Notes: generated by a model not told the origin, from the sequence alone. Positions 8,503-18,665 are shown, numbered from the stretch's first letter. The stretch: DNA of 64,000 nucleotides from Alphaproteobacteria bacterium (GCA_017539265.1 JAFYHG010000010.1:1-64000); one strand, 5' to 3'. Numbers and translations are program-made.

Positions 8503-11500
8503 ATGATTGAAGATGTTTTTATTAAGCGCCCGCGTTTGGCTACGGTTATTTCTTTGGTTATTGTGATGGCCGGTATATTGGTCTATAGCGCTATGCCCGT
8601 CGAACAATATCCTAACATTGCTCCGCCTTCCGTTATGGTTCAGGCCGTATACCCTGGTGCTAGTGCCAATGTGGTTGAAGAAACGGTTGCTCAGCAAATT
8701 GAAACGGCTGTCAACGGGGTTCAAGATATGCTTTACATGAGTTCAACCAGTTCCGATAATGGCCAATATGAACTAGTGGTTACTTTTAATATCGGCACCA
8801 ATCCGGATATCGCTGCCGTGAACGTTCAAAATCGTCTTAAAACGGTGGAAAGTTTACTCCCCGAAGAAGTTGTCCACCAAGGGATTATTGTCAAATCCCG
8901 TATGTCTTCTATGCTTCAGGTTTATACGATTTTTTCGGATAATCCCGAACATACAGCAGCCTATATGACAAACTATGCGATTATCAATGTCAAAGATGAA
9001 ATCAGCCGTGTCAATGGTGTCGGTGAGGTCTTTTTGTTCTCTACCCAAGATTACAGTATGCGCATTTGGCTTAATAATGATAAGTTAAAAGCCCTTAAAC
9101 TTTCCACCAATGATATCTTGGCCGCAATTAAAAGCCAAAATTTACAGGCCTCTCTCGGTCAAATTGGTGTAATGCCCACAACGGATGACCAACAATTCCA
9201 ATTTTCCCTCACAACGGATGGTCGACTTTCCACTCCCGAGGAATTTGGTGATATCGTCATTCGTGCCAATACGGATGGTTCGTTTTTATTACTTAAAGAC
9301 GTAGCCCGTATTGAACTTGGCTCAAAATCTCAAGCCATGGAAAGCGAATATAACGGTAAGCCCGCTGTCGGTTTTGCGATTTTCCAACTCCCCGGTTCCA
9401 ATGCGATGGACGTGGCTAAAGCGGTCTCTAAACGGATGGCGGAACTTCAAAAGAAAATGCCGTCCGATTTTCATGTGGATACACTTTTTGATACAGCCTC
9501 ATTTGTGAAAGGATCCATGACGGAAATCCGCAAAACGATTTTAGAGGCCTTTCTTCTTATTGTTTTAATTACTTATTTGTTTTTAGGGACCATGCGTGCA
9601 ACAATTATTCCGACATTAGCCATTCCGGTATCACTGATTGGTGCTTTCGTGGGAATGAGCCTTTTTGGTGTTACGGCAAATACGATTTCACTGCTTGCCT
9701 TGGTGCTTGCCATCGGGGTAGTGGTGGATGATGCCATCGTGGTTGTGGAAGATGTTGAAACGGTGATGAGTGAAAATCCCAAACTCAAACCGGCTGAGGC
9801 CGTTAAAAAATCTATGGATCGCATTACGGGTCCGATTATCGCTATTACAATGGTTCTGTTGGCGGTATTTGTGCCGGTGGCATTTACCCCCGGCATATCG
9901 GGTATTCTATATCGCCAATTCGCCATAGCCATTGCGGCCGCCATGGTTATTTCCGGTATTAATTCGCTTAGTTTAAGCCCCGCCGTTGCTACTATCATCA
10001 TGCGTCCTAATCAAAAACCGTTTATTCTTTTGCGCTGGTTTATGAAAGGAATCGATTTCGTGCGCGACGGGTATTCGGGAACGGTTCGGGCATTGTTACC
10101 TCTGGCTAAAGTTGTCCTTATTTTTATGGCCTTATTCGGTTTAGGTGGCTATTGGCTTTTAAAGCATACCCCCAGCGGCTTTTTACCGGCCGAAGATCAA
10201 GGCGCTTTTATGATGGAGGTTCAAATGCCTTCCGGTACTTCTTGGAACAGGACGCATGATCTGATGGAAATGGTGGCAAAACGGGTAGAAAGCATCCCCG
10301 AAATTGAAAGTTATATGATGATTACGGGATACAGTATCATGTCTTCCGTTCAATCGGCAAATAACGGCTTTTTTGTTTTGAAATTAAAGCCCTATGCCGA
10401 TCGGCAAGGCACCGGTCAAGATGTGAACAGCATTATTGCCAAATTGGGTGTTCAGGTTGCCGATATTAAAGAGGCCATTATTTTGCCCTTTAATATGCCG
10501 GCCATCATGGGGGTCAGTATATCTTCGGATTTTGAATATATGCTTCAAAGTACTCAAGGGGCTACCCCCGAAGAATTGATGGGTGTTGCCCGTCAGGTTA
10601 TTGCTGCCGCTAATCAAGATCCGCGCCTTAATCGGGTTATGACTTTCTATACGGTTGATTCTCCGCGGGTTAAACTGAGGATTGATCGAAAAAAAGCTTA
10701 CGCTCTTGGGGTTTCGATCGCGGATATTTTTTCCACAATGCAAACGATGTTGGGCGGTACTTATGTCAATGACTTTAACCTTTTTGGTCGAGTCTGGGAG
10801 GTAAATGTTCAAGGTGATGCTATGGAACGCCGAACTCTGGACGATATCTTTAAAATTAATATCCGCAATAATAAAGGCGAAATGGTTCCTTTAAAATCTT
10901 TGGTAACGGTTAAACGTACCATTGGTGCTCAATTTATCCAACGGTATAACAACTATCGCGCTATTCGCCTTATCGGAACACCGGCCGAAGGGCAGGGGAC
11001 CGGTACAGCCATGCAGGCCATGGCCGAAATTTCGGATAAAGTTTTACCGCAGGGCTATCAATACGAATGGACGGGTATGGCTCTTCAAGAACAAGCTGCC
11101 GGTCAAATGACGGTTCTTTTATTCGGATTGGCTTTCCTCTTTGCTTATTTATTCTTGGTGGCTCTTTACGAAAGTTGGGTTTTACCGCTTTCCGTTATGA
11201 TTTCCATTGTGGTTGGTCTTTGTGGTGCTATCGGCCTTCTGTTCATCAGGGGTATTACGGACGACTTGTATGCTCAGGCCGGCTTAATCGTATTGATTGC
11301 GTTGGCGGCCAAAAATGCTATTTTATTGGTTGAATTTTCCAAAGATCAGCATGAAAAAGAGGGCATCGAAATTCGCCAAGCCGCCGTGAACGGGGCACAT
11401 ATGCGTTTTCGGGCAATTATGATGACGGCTTTTTCTTCACTCATGGGATTTTTACCGCTTGTGTTTGCCACTGGGGCAGGGGCTATGGCCAGACGTGCCA

Positions 11501-11622
11501 TCGGTTCATCTATTTTCGGTGGTCTTGCGGCGGCTTCCTTTATCGGGATATTCTTTGTGCCGCTTTTATATGTCTTCTTCCAAAGCTTAGTTGAATTTTT
11601 CTGGAAAAAGCGGGACGATTAA
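8503..11622 (+). CDS. RND multidrug efflux permease, HAE1 (AcrB-like) family
   Basis: A 1039-aa inner-membrane drug:proton antiporter. It begins [19 protein letters not shown], the usual HAE1 N-terminus, and has two large periplasmic loops and 12 membrane segments in two halves. [15 protein letters not shown] carries the paired proton-relay aspartates at about residues 409-410, and [16 protein letters not shown] carries the TM10 lysine. [15 protein letters not shown] is conserved near the C-terminus. Substrates are probably amphiphilic toxins, bile salts or antibiotics. No TolC-like gene is adjacent, so the outer-membrane partner must be encoded elsewhere. Its stop codon overlaps the stop of the convergent 73-aa gene. 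Confidence 0.95.
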   Translation: MIEDVFIKRPRLATVISLVIVMAGILVYSAMPVEQYPNIAPPSVMVQAVYPGASANVVEETVAQQIETAVNGVQDMLYMSSTSSDNGQYELVVTFNIGTNPDIAAVNVQNRLKTVESLLPEEVVHQGIIVKSRMSSMLQVYTIFSDNPEHTAAYMTNYAIINVKDEISRVNGVGEVFLFSTQDYSMRIWLNNDKLKALKLSTNDILAAIKSQNLQASLGQIGVMPTTDDQQFQFSLTTDGRLSTPEEFGDIVIRANTDGSFLLLKDVARIELGSKSQAMESEYNGKPAVGFAIFQLPGSNAMDVAKAVSKRMAELQKKMPSDFHVDTLFDTASFVKGSMTEIRKTILEAFLLIVLITYLFLGTMRATIIPTLAIPVSLIGAFVGMSLFGVTANTISLLALVLAIGVVVDDAIVVVEDVETVMSENPKLKPAEAVKKSMDRITGPIIAITMVLLAVFVPVAFTPGISGILYRQFAIAIAAAMVISGINSLSLSPAVATIIMRPNQKPFILLRWFMKGIDFVRDGYSGTVRALLPLAKVVLIFMALFGLGGYWLLKHTPSGFLPAEDQGAFMMEVQMPSGTSWNRTHDLMEMVAKRVESIPEIESYMMITGYSIMSSVQSANNGFFVLKLKPYADRQGTGQDVNSIIAKLGVQVADIKEAIILPFNMPAIMGVSISSDFEYMLQSTQGATPEELMGVARQVIAAANQDPRLNRVMTFYTVDSPRVKLRIDRKKAYALGVSIADIFSTMQTMLGGTYVNDFNLFGRVWEVNVQGDAMERRTLDDIFKINIRNNKGEMVPLKSLVTVKRTIGAQFIQRYNNYRAIRLIGTPAEGQGTGTAMQAMAEISDKVLPQGYQYEWTGMALQEQAAGQMTVLLFGLAFLFAYLFLVALYESWVLPLSVMISIVVGLCGAIGLLFIRGITDDLYAQAGLIVLIALAAKNAILLVEFSKDQHEKEGIEIRQAAVNGAHMRFRAIMMTAFSSLMGFLPLVFATGAGAMARRAIGSSIFGGLAAASFIGIFFVPLLYVFFQSLVEFFWKKRDD

Positions 11623-11840
11623 GACCGTTCATTCATTTTGTTTTCCAATGCCCTTAATTGCCACATTAAGGAAGATGTTTTGATCCTTTTTTGAAAAGGA
11701 TCTAGGTCGCTGGTACGAATTTTTTCCATTTCAAATTTTAAATGACTAATTCGTTCCGTATCAAGTTGACGCAATAAATCTTCCCGAGAAACAGGGGCTC
11801 CCGGGATGATGATATATTCCGTTCTTGATTTTTTGGGCAT
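11619..11840 (-). CDS. Small hypothetical protein, 73 aa
   Basis: The ATG at 11840 shares a base with the preceding gene's TAA (TAATG), which points to translational coupling; a start further upstream would overlap that gene by 34 bases. The protein is hydrophilic, with a predicted helix rich in Arg/Lys/Glu from about residue 17 on ([20 protein letters not shown]). No family recognised. It is the second gene of a two-gene unit driven by the promoter at 12248-12276. Confidence 0.55.
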   Translation of the reverse strand: MPKKSRTEYIIIPGAPVSREDLLRQLDTERISHLKFEMEKIRTSDLDPFQKRIKTSSLMWQLRALENKMNERS

Positions 11841-12217
11841 TAAACCCGACCCAATAATATCTGCCGTTGCCAATAAGCGCGTGCAACAGCGGATTGTTTC
11901 GGTTGTTTTGAATTTTGAAGTTTGATAAGTGTATCAACCCCTTCTTTTAGCCGTTTTTGAGCAGCTATTTCCGCATCGCGTTCAATCAGCAACAATTGGA
12001 CATACATGGCGGCCCCTTTTTTTCTTTCTTCTGTAGATACGGGTTTAAATGTACCTGTTTTAATTTCTTTAGTCCCTTTTAAGGTTAATAAAGAAATCTT
12101 TGGGGGTATTTCTGTGCTGTTTTCTTCAAACTGGCCGTTTTCTGCATCTTCATGCATGGTATTTTCAACATCTTCACCCAAATCGTTAGCGATAAATCCC
12201 GGATTTAATCCTGACAT
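11840..12217 (-). CDS. Hypothetical protein, 125 aa
   Basis: Start at the ATG at 12217, preceded by AAGGAG at 6 bases. The N-terminal half is acidic and probably disordered (EDVENTMHEDAENGQFEENS). The C-terminal half is basic and helical (ERKKGAAMYVQLLLIERDAEIAAQKRLKEG). No signal peptide or membrane segment, no recognised domain. It is coupled to the 73-aa gene and has its own consensus-like promoter just past oadB, so it is not simply the tail of the oad operon. Confidence 0.6.
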   Translation of the reverse strand: MSGLNPGFIANDLGEDVENTMHEDAENGQFEENSTEIPPKISLLTLKGTKEIKTGTFKPVSTEERKKGAAMYVQLLLIERDAEIAAQKRLKEGVDTLIKLQNSKQPKQSAVARAYWQRQILLGRV

Positions 12218-12247
12218 AACAATCTCCTTTCCTTGTTGTTTAGGCAC

Positions 12248-12276
12248 AGTATATCATACTTTTTTATTTTTGTCAA
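12248..12276 (-). promoter_or_regulatory. Extended -10 promoter for the 125-aa/73-aa gene pair
   Basis: Minus strand: TTGACA (12271-12276), 17 bases, TATACT (12248-12253), with TGA in front of the -10. It lies in the short gap after oadB and overlaps none of its coding sequence. Confidence 0.75.
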
Positions 12277-12279
12277 GTT

Positions 12280-13404
12280 TTATCCGCACAAAGCCAATAA
12301 AATACCGGCTGCAATGGCTGATCCGATGGATCCGGCAACGTTTGCTCCCATCGCATGCATAAGCAAATGATTGTCCGGATTTTCCTCTTGCCCCAATTTT
12401 TCGGAAACTCTGGCCGCCATTGGAATAGCACTGACACCGGCCGAACCAATCAGAGGGTTCATTTTATTTGAGCTGAACAGGTTTAAAAGCCTTGCCATTA
12501 AAACACCACTGCCTGTTCCGATACAAAAAGCGATAACCCCTAATAATAACACAATCAATGTTTGCGGTGTTAAGAAAAGGTTGGCAGCTAATTTTGCACC
12601 GACCGTTATACCTAACAAAATTGTCACAATATTCATCAATTCATTGGCGGCTCCTTTAGCGAGTCTTTCCGTTACGCCGCATTCTTTCAAAAGGTTTCCG
12701 AACATCAACATCCCAATTAAAGGAATGGCCAACGGTATGAAAAGCGCCGTCAAACAAATCACCATAATCGGAAAGATGATTTTTTCCCTTTGTGAAACTT
12801 CTCTTAATTGCGTCATTTTAATTTGTCGTCCTTTTTTCGGGGTCAACAGACGCATAATCGGCGGTTGAATAACAGGAACCAAAGCCATATAGGAATAGGC
12901 CGCTACCGCAATTGCCCCCAATAATTCCGGTGCTAGTTTTCCTGCCAAAAAGATTGATGTCGGTCCGTCCGCCCCACCGATAATGGCAATACTTGCCGCT
13001 TGTTTTGGGGATAATTCAAATCCCGGAATAAATTTTGACAGGAGAATGCCACCTAAAAAAGTGCCGAATATGGCAAATTGTGCCGCTCCGCCCAATAGGG
13101 CTGTTTTGGGATTTGCCAGCATTGGACCGAAATCTGTCATAGCCCCGACACCCAAGAAAATCAACAATGGAAAAATTCCTGTTTCAATTCCAACTTTAAA
13201 CAGGATATTAAGTAATCCCCCGCTCTCTGTCATCCCCGCACCTGGACAGTTCGCTAATAATCCGCCTACCGCAATCGGGATCAAGAGCAATGGTTCAAAC
13301 TTTTTCTTAATTCCCAAATACAACAGCACAAAGCAAACCATCATCATAACAACTTGCCCAAGTGTCATTTGTGTTAGTCCCAGTGAATCAATCAATGCTT
13401 TCAT
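12280..13404 (-). CDS. oadB: Na+-pumping oxaloacetate decarboxylase, beta subunit
   Basis: The membrane subunit that decarboxylates carboxybiotin and exports Na+. 374 aa, very hydrophobic, with about 9-10 membrane segments. It has the family landmarks [17 protein letters not shown], the [18 protein letters not shown] stretch with the conserved Asp, and [19 protein letters not shown] near the C-terminus. The same family includes beta subunits of glutaconyl-CoA and methylmalonyl-CoA decarboxylases; the neighbouring OadA-type alpha subunit with a pyruvate-carboxylase-like carboxyltransferase domain supports oxaloacetate. Its ATG overlaps the stop of the 181-aa gene by 4 bases, so it is translationally coupled. 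Confidence 0.93.
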   Translation of the reverse strand: MKALIDSLGLTQMTLGQVVMMMVCFVLLYLGIKKKFEPLLLIPIAVGGLLANCPGAGMTESGGLLNILFKVGIETGIFPLLIFLGVGAMTDFGPMLANPKTALLGGAAQFAIFGTFLGGILLSKFIPGFELSPKQAASIAIIGGADGPTSIFLAGKLAPELLGAIAVAAYSYMALVPVIQPPIMRLLTPKKGRQIKMTQLREVSQREKIIFPIMVICLTALFIPLAIPLIGMLMFGNLLKECGVTERLAKGAANELMNIVTILLGITVGAKLAANLFLTPQTLIVLLLGVIAFCIGTGSGVLMARLLNLFSSNKMNPLIGSAGVSAIPMAARVSEKLGQEENPDNHLLMHAMGANVAGSIGSAIAAGILLALCG

Positions 13405-13946
13405 TTTTTACCTCCGATTAAGGTGAGATATTTTGGCGGAATAACGCCGTCTTTTAAGATAATCAGGTGAAAACCCGTAAAGGCAAATCGCCATCCTTTT
13501 TTGTCATCACAAATGTTCCAATTAATTGGCGACCAATCAATTTCATCGGCCGAAGACAGGCGATCAAATCCGTCACGATGGTTGGCTTCCCATTCAGCAA
13601 GTTGACGTTCCCGAATAGCATCATCGGCCGACAGGGGATATTTCACATATACCGCTTCCAACAAACCATCCCGAATAAGCCCGTCCAAATCAATTTCATA
13701 CACATCTGTTGCCTTTATCAAAGACTTCAAATGCTTCGTTGTCGGTTGAATAGGTTCGGTAAAACAGCGAACACCCCGGCTATATCCCGGAAAAAACTCC
13801 TCCATCCAGGCCGAAATTTCCGCCTGTGTTTTCTTTCCCGAACGATAGGTATAATATCCTAAATCAACCTGCGGGCTTCTTGAGAAGGAAAACAGCCCTG
13901 TTTTTAATATATTACTTCCTTTTGGTGCGTGGTGATAGAGTTTCAT
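13401..13946 (-). CDS. Hypothetical protein, 181 aa, inside the oad operon
   Basis: Lies between oadA and oadB: 3 bases after the oadA stop and overlapping oadB by 4. The protein is soluble, with no signal peptide. It begins [23 protein letters not shown] and is rich in Trp/Tyr toward the C-terminus ([21 protein letters not shown]). The opening 'YHHAPKGS...[12 protein letters not shown]' is loosely like proteins that catch a substrate in an ART/RNA-2'-phosphotransferase fold, but I do not trust that enough to assign it. Function unknown. Tight coupling suggests it is made together with the pump. Confidence 0.7.
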   Translation of the reverse strand: MKLYHHAPKGSNILKTGLFSFSRSPQVDLGYYTYRSGKKTQAEISAWMEEFFPGYSRGVRCFTEPIQPTTKHLKSLIKATDVYEIDLDGLIRDGLLEAVYVKYPLSADDAIRERQLAEWEANHRDGFDRLSSADEIDWSPINWNICDDKKGWRFAFTGFHLIILKDGVIPPKYLTLIGGKK

Positions 13947-13949
13947 TTT

Positions 13950-15728
13950 TTATTCCAATTCAAACAAAGGATCTCCCGTTTTAACCGAATCTCCTTTTTT
14001 AACATATATTTTTTTGACTTTTCCGGCTGCGGATGCTTTGGTAAAGGATTCCATTTTCATTACTTCCAATACGCATAGGTTTTGCCCTGCTTTAACCAAA
14101 TCTCCTTCGGCAACCAAAATTTGTGTTACAACACCGGGGGTCCCCGCTTTAACTACCTGTGCATTACCCGTTGGGGCAGTGGGTTTGTCAGTCGCTATAG
14201 TTGTGCCGACAGTTGATACCGATACAGAATATTCTTTCCCGTTCACAATGGCGGTATTATCCTTTAAGGCAACTTCAAACGTTTCTCCGTCAACCATAAT
14301 TTGATAACTTCCACCTTTGGCTTTCGGGGTTTCTTTATAGCGAACGCCTATCTTTCCTTTGCCGGTCAGATAAGTAATCCCTTTATCCCCGCATGCTGCC
14401 ACAATAAAGATATTCTCATCCGTTACCGGCAAATTTGCGTTCTTTAACAATTCTTCATAATGCTTACGTGACTTATTCGGGTTTTTGTCATTAATGGTTA
14501 AGACCTTTTCCGTCGTCGGTTTTAGGTTTAGTTGTTCGGCCGCAATCTGGACAACTTTTTTATCCGGTGCCACCGGCGTTTTGCCAAAATAGCCCAGCAC
14601 CATTTTTCCGTATCCTTCCGCTATTTTTTTCCAAGGTCCCTGCATAACATTATTAAAGGCCTGTTGGAAATAGAATTGGGATACCGGTGTAACCGATGTT
14701 CCGAAACCGCCTTTTCGCACAACTTCTTCCATGGCGACAATAATTTCGCCGTATTTATCCATCAGGCCGTTATCACGTAGCATTTGCGTATTTGCCGTCA
14801 GTGCTCCGCCCGGCATCGGTGACCAGGGAATTCTCGGATCTGTATGCAGGGCTTCCGGCGGCAAAAAGTAATCCTTCAATGCTTCTTTTAGAGATTCTTC
14901 CACTTTCATGACGGCATCGATATCACAATCCAGTTCATATTTCGACCCGCGCAAAGCATGCCACAAAGTTGCCACATCCGGCTGACAGGTACCACCTGAT
15001 ACGGGCGCTAACGATAGATCCACAATATCTGCCCCCGCTTCAATCGCGGCCAGATAACAGGCGAGTCCCACGCCGGCCGTTTCATGCGAATGGTATTCAA
15101 TCGGACACTTTGCGCCTACTAATTTTCTGGCCTTTTTGATGGTATCATAAACAACACTCGGTACCGATGTTCCCGATGCATCTTTAAAGCACAGCGAATC
15201 AAAGGGTATTTTTGCTTTTATAAATTTTTTGAGTCTTTCTTCATAAAATTCTGCCGTATGGGCACCTTTTGCCCCCGGTGGCAAGGACATGGCGGCGATG
15301 CACAATTGATGCTTTAGTCCCGCTTTTTTAATGCAGTCTGCACTATATTTTAAATTATCCGGATCATTTAAAGCATCAAAATTCCGAATCGTGGATACGC
15401 CGTGTTTTTTAAATAGTTTTGCATGCAAATTAATCATATCCGAACTTTGGGAATCCAATGCCACAACATTAACACCCCGCGCCAAAGTCTGCAAATTGAC
15501 TTTTGGTCCCACGATTTTGCGAAATTTATCCATAACATCGAAAGCGTTTTCGTTATTATAGAAAAAGGCCGATTGAAAAGAAGCACCTCCGCCGGATTCA
15601 AAATTATCAATACCGGCTTTTACCGCTTCTGCCACAACCGGTAAATAATCTTTTGACAAAACCCGCGCTCCGAAACATGATTGAAACCCGTCCCGAAAAG
15701 CAGTGCATAAGAATTTAATTTTTTTCAT
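13950..15728 (-). CDS. oadA: Oxaloacetate decarboxylase alpha subunit (biotin carboxyltransferase)
   Basis: Transfers the C4 carboxyl of oxaloacetate to biotin, releasing pyruvate. Start at the ATG at 15728 (MKKIKFLCTAFRDGFQS), preceded by GAGGGGAG; a longer frame to 15773 would run deep into the SemiSWEET gene. 592 aa, normal. Carboxyltransferase TIM barrel at 1-290 with TAFRDGFQS, FKDASG and YHSHETAGVG (metal-binding His pair); conserved carboxylase domain at about 290-450; linker; biotinyl domain with LEVMKMES, where Lys558 should be biotinylated. EVMKM instead of the usual EAMKM is a mild variant. Overlaps the SemiSWEET stop by 14 bases. The birA gene nearby likely biotinylates it. Confidence 0.93.
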   Translation of the reverse strand: MKKIKFLCTAFRDGFQSCFGARVLSKDYLPVVAEAVKAGIDNFESGGGASFQSAFFYNNENAFDVMDKFRKIVGPKVNLQTLARGVNVVALDSQSSDMINLHAKLFKKHGVSTIRNFDALNDPDNLKYSADCIKKAGLKHQLCIAAMSLPPGAKGAHTAEFYEERLKKFIKAKIPFDSLCFKDASGTSVPSVVYDTIKKARKLVGAKCPIEYHSHETAGVGLACYLAAIEAGADIVDLSLAPVSGGTCQPDVATLWHALRGSKYELDCDIDAVMKVEESLKEALKDYFLPPEALHTDPRIPWSPMPGGALTANTQMLRDNGLMDKYGEIIVAMEEVVRKGGFGTSVTPVSQFYFQQAFNNVMQGPWKKIAEGYGKMVLGYFGKTPVAPDKKVVQIAAEQLNLKPTTEKVLTINDKNPNKSRKHYEELLKNANLPVTDENIFIVAACGDKGITYLTGKGKIGVRYKETPKAKGGSYQIMVDGETFEVALKDNTAIVNGKEYSVSVSTVGTTIATDKPTAPTGNAQVVKAGTPGVVTQILVAEGDLVKAGQNLCVLEVMKMESFTKASAAGKVKKIYVKKGDSVKTGDPLFELE

Positions 15729-15990
15729 TTTTTCTCCCCTCGATAAAAATAATATAAAGAATGCTGCCTGCAAATATGACCGATATGGTGTTGAATAAGA
15801 TCATCGGGACCGAGTGGATAAAAAATCCGTAAACGACCCAACATAAAATCCCGATAGTATAAATGAAATACGATGTTAAAGATAATCCTTTTACATCTTT
15901 TGTCCGAATTGTTTTTATGGTTTGCGGCATAAAGCAAATTGCCGTTAAAATACCCGCCATATACCCAAAGAATTCTCCAATTAGGCCCAT
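15715..15990 (-). CDS. SemiSWEET / PQ-loop membrane transporter, 91 aa
   Basis: A three-helix half-transporter that would work as a dimer. Start at the ATG at 15990, with GGAGGAATAGC just upstream. Helices at about 3-23, 37-57 and 63-83. It shows the PQ-loop signature FMPQTIKTIRTKDVKGLS and the second-helix start SYFIYTIGILCWVVYG. Known SemiSWEETs carry sugars; related PQ-loop proteins carry amino acids or other solutes. It starts 1 base after oadG and overlaps oadA by 14, so it is embedded in the decarboxylase operon. That location hints at a substrate or product of the oxaloacetate pathway, but this is inference. Confidence 0.85.
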   Translation of the reverse strand: MGLIGEFFGYMAGILTAICFMPQTIKTIRTKDVKGLSLTSYFIYTIGILCWVVYGFFIHSVPMILFNTISVIFAGSILYIIFIEGRKNEKN

Positions 15991-15991
15991 G

Positions 15992-16162
15992 CTATTCCTC
16001 CTGTGCTTTTGCAATCGCGATGGCTACGGCAATTTTATCATTTGTTTTGGGTTGTGTTTCTTCTATTACCTGGCGCAAAACAACCATTGCCCCAATCAAT
16101 AAACTTAAGAAAGCAAACACGCCTCCCATTCCAACAGCCGTAATTAAAAAAGCATTTTCCAT
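15992..16162 (-). CDS. oadG: Oxaloacetate decarboxylase gamma subunit (OadG-like)
   Basis: Small membrane subunit that joins OadA and OadB. Start at the ATG at 16162 with GGGGG six bases upstream; an in-frame ATG at 16183 lacks a site. 56 aa: one membrane helix at about 4-26 (FLITAVGMGGVFAFLSLLIGAM), then a short soluble tail ending KAQEE. Family members have an N-terminal helix followed by a charged or proline-rich tail; this tail is short and lacks a clear His-rich Zn site. First gene of the operon. Identification rests partly on position. Confidence 0.72.
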   Translation of the reverse strand: MENAFLITAVGMGGVFAFLSLLIGAMVVLRQVIEETQPKTNDKIAVAIAIAKAQEE

Positions 16163-16280
16163 AATACCCCCATTGTTTTTCAATGGTACAAAGAATAACC
16201 TTTCTTTTTTATTTTTGCAAGGGAATTTTTAATCTTTTTTTGCGAAAGGAAAAGATTATTGATTTAATTAAGCATAATAA

Positions 16281-16305
16281 TAAAAAGCCGCCCAATCGGA
16301 CGGCT
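16281..16305 (-). terminator. Terminator after rnj
   Basis: Minus strand hairpin AGCCGTCC-GATT-GGGCGGCT (one G-T pair), followed by TTTTTATTATTATG. It begins 7 bases past the rnj stop and separates rnj from the oad operon. Confidence 0.85.
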
Positions 16306-16312
16306 CTAAAAT

Positions 16313-17983
16313 TTATACCCGCACCAAATGAACGTCGATTAAGGGGTGCTTTCCGTAGAATTCGTCTAAAAATTTACGAATAACGGTTCGTACACACTGA
16401 TCTACCTGTGTGTTATACGTTAATTCATCTGGCGATAATTCGGAAATCTTTTCTATAATGCGCTGAATTAAGCTACGCTTAGATTCTTCCGTATCCAATA
16501 GGCCAAAGGTTGACAGTTGCGGTTCACCCAATACATTTCCTTTTTTATCCACCACTAAAGTAATAACGATTGAACCTTCGTCCATCATCTTCCTACGTTT
16601 ACGAATAACTTCGGAATCCAAATTTAAAATTTGTTTCCCGTCCACGGCCAAAATACCCGTTGGCACGGTGCCTAAAATTTTTGGGTTTTCCTCCAACGTT
16701 AAAACTTCACCGTCTTCCAAAGCAAATGCATATTTTGCCCCCCATTTTTTTGCCAGTTCCACATGCTCATTCAGCTCTAAAGATTCCCCATGAACGGGCA
16801 GGGCAATTTGCGGTTTTAACAGGTCATACATTTTTTTCAAATCCGTGCCGGCATAGTGTCCCGATACATGGACCAAATCTTCCCGGTCCGTAATGATTTT
16901 ACACCCTTTGGCTTTCAATTTTCGCTGCAATAGGGCGATCGCCTTTTCATTTCCCGGAATAATTCGGGATGAAAATATCACCACATCATCCAGTCCCAGG
17001 TACACAGAATTCTTAACCGGTGTAATAGTTGCCAAACTGGACAATGCCGATCTGCTTTCACCTTGGCTGCCGGTACAGATATAAAGGACAGATCCTGTCG
17101 GTCGTTCCAGTGCTTCCTGTTCAGATAAAAATTCGGGCATATCGCTAAAGTAGCCAACGGCTCTGGCCGCCGCATCAATCCGCCATAAACTTCTCCCCAT
17201 CAGGCATACATCTAAACCGTTCTGAACCGCTGCCTGATATATTCCTTTAACCCGTGCTACATTAGAGGCAAAACAAGTAACGGCAATTTGTTTGCCTAAA
17301 TGCTCTTTAATCAATTCGGTTAATCTTTTTTGAACATCGGCCTCTGTCTTATCTGTTGATTCCCCAAATACATTGGTCGAATCACATACCATAGCCAAAA
17401 CGCCTTCTTTACCCAACTCCTTTAAGGTTTTTTCATCCATTTGTTGGTTTAAAATTGAATCCGTGTTTAATTTCCAATCGCCTGTATGGACCACAAGGCC
17501 TGCTCTTGTACGAATGGCAAGGGCGTTGGCTTCAGGAATAGAGTGATTCATGGACACAAATTCTACCTCAAAGGGGCCTAACTCAATACTGTCCCCCGGT
17601 GGTACCACATGTGTTTCCGCTCGCCCTAAAAAACCCGCTTCATTTAATTTGCTTTCAATCAGTTCATTGGCAAAAGGTGTCGCATAAATCGGACATCCCA
17701 AGTCGCGCCACAGATATGAAATTGCCCCGATATGATCTTCATGGGCATGCGTAATAACTAGACCGACAATATCCTCTTTTTTGTCTGTCATAAACTCTGG
17801 ATTCGGCAGGAGTACATCTACCCCCGGTAATCCGTCTCCCGGAAAACCGACCCCACAATCCACAAGTAACCATTTTCCCTTGTATCCGTAGGCAAAAAAG
17901 TTCATCCCGATACCGGTCGCGCCACCCAATGGCACAAAGACCAATTTATCTTCGGGTATGATTAATTCTTCGTTTTTATTCAT
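16313..17983 (-). CDS. rnj: Ribonuclease J
   Basis: A metallo-beta-lactamase / beta-CASP nuclease with 5'-3' exonuclease and endonuclease activity in RNA maturation and decay. 556 aa, usual size. FVPLGGATGIGMNFFAYGY opens the fold; THAHEDHIG is the HxHxDH zinc motif (about residues 78-86); HTGDWKLN and the CDSTN motif belong to the beta-CASP part; CTGSQGESRSALSS and VHVSGHYAG are later signature motifs; the C-terminal domain starts near residue 450. It follows birA by 10 bases and ends in a terminator, so birA-rnj is a unit. Confidence 0.95.
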   Translation of the reverse strand: MNKNEELIIPEDKLVFVPLGGATGIGMNFFAYGYKGKWLLVDCGVGFPGDGLPGVDVLLPNPEFMTDKKEDIVGLVITHAHEDHIGAISYLWRDLGCPIYATPFANELIESKLNEAGFLGRAETHVVPPGDSIELGPFEVEFVSMNHSIPEANALAIRTRAGLVVHTGDWKLNTDSILNQQMDEKTLKELGKEGVLAMVCDSTNVFGESTDKTEADVQKRLTELIKEHLGKQIAVTCFASNVARVKGIYQAAVQNGLDVCLMGRSLWRIDAAARAVGYFSDMPEFLSEQEALERPTGSVLYICTGSQGESRSALSSLATITPVKNSVYLGLDDVVIFSSRIIPGNEKAIALLQRKLKAKGCKIITDREDLVHVSGHYAGTDLKKMYDLLKPQIALPVHGESLELNEHVELAKKWGAKYAFALEDGEVLTLEENPKILGTVPTGILAVDGKQILNLDSEVIRKRRKMMDEGSIVITLVVDKKGNVLGEPQLSTFGLLDTEESKRSLIQRIIEKISELSPDELTYNTQVDQCVRTVIRKFLDEFYGKHPLIDVHLVRV

Positions 17984-17993
17984 ACTTATTATC

Positions 17994-18665
17994 CTAAATT
18001 AAAAAAACATCTCCGGCAGTAATTTTATGAATGATTTTGTCCGGAGTTTCCAAAATCAATTCCCCTTGCGGGCTGAATTCCTTAAAAAGGCCGCTGATGG
18101 TTTGGTGGGGCAGATGTACTTCTATCATCTCCCCGAGTCCCGCGGCATAACTTATCCATTTATCTCTAATCAGGTCAAAGCGTCCCTGGTTTAATAAAGC
18201 CATGTTGGTGGCCAGAGCATTTAATATCTTTTCTTCCAAATCCTTTAATGATATTTTATCCTTTAATGAAGCCGTTTGATACATCATGTTTTTTGTCGGT
18301 GCAGATGCTACATTGATACCGATACCGATTATAACCGTTTGATGATCTGTCTTTTCCAAAAGGATACCGGCCACTTTCCCGCCATCCAATAAGATATCAT
18401 TCGGCCATTTTAATTGCACATCAAATTTCATAAGCGCTTCACGAACAGATACCCCCGCTACAAATGAAATTAGGGGTGTTTGCTTGCCGCATTCTTTCAC
18501 CACTGCCGATAAATACAAATTGCCTTTCGGACTTTCCCAAGTACGCCCATATCGTCCATATCCCCCTGTCTGACATTTTGCCACTACAACACTGTTTTCG
18601 GGGAGGGAACGCGCAATTTTATTTGTACTGATAACCGTATCAAAATGCTCTATTTGCCATTTCAT
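17994..18665 (-). CDS. birA: Biotin-[carboxylase] ligase
   Basis: Joins biotin to a lysine of carrier proteins through biotinyl-AMP. 223 aa: catalytic and short C-terminal domains only, no N-terminal DNA-binding domain, so it is not expected to act as a repressor. Motifs: TQ/CQTGGYGRYGRTWESPKGNLY (biotin/AMP-binding GRxGRxW loop), LKWPNDILLDGGKVAGILLE (KWPND and the conserved GKKxxGIL-like strand), IIGIGINV. Upstream partner of rnj. OadA in this window is an obvious substrate, alongside any acetyl-CoA carboxylase. Confidence 0.93.
   Translation of the reverse strand: MKWQIEHFDTVISTNKIARSLPENSVVVAKCQTGGYGRYGRTWESPKGNLYLSAVVKECGKQTPLISFVAGVSVREALMKFDVQLKWPNDILLDGGKVAGILLEKTDHQTVIIGIGINVASAPTKNMMYQTASLKDKISLKDLEEKILNALATNMALLNQGRFDLIRDKWISYAAGLGEMIEVHLPHQTISGLFKEFSPQGELILETPDKIIHKITAGDVFLI

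Noticed and set aside
9573-10001. 142-aa frame antisense to the RND permease
   Set aside because: It lies inside the membrane-segment coding region of a certain gene; codon content is that of a shadow frame, and no ribosome binding site is seen.
13399-13952. 12-base repeat TTTCATTTTTTA at both ends of the 181-aa gene
   Set aside because: It falls at start-codon contexts (TAAAAAATGAAA on the coding strand) in AT-rich sequence, which easily recur by chance; unlike the 19-bp gpsA repeat it gives no sign of insertion.
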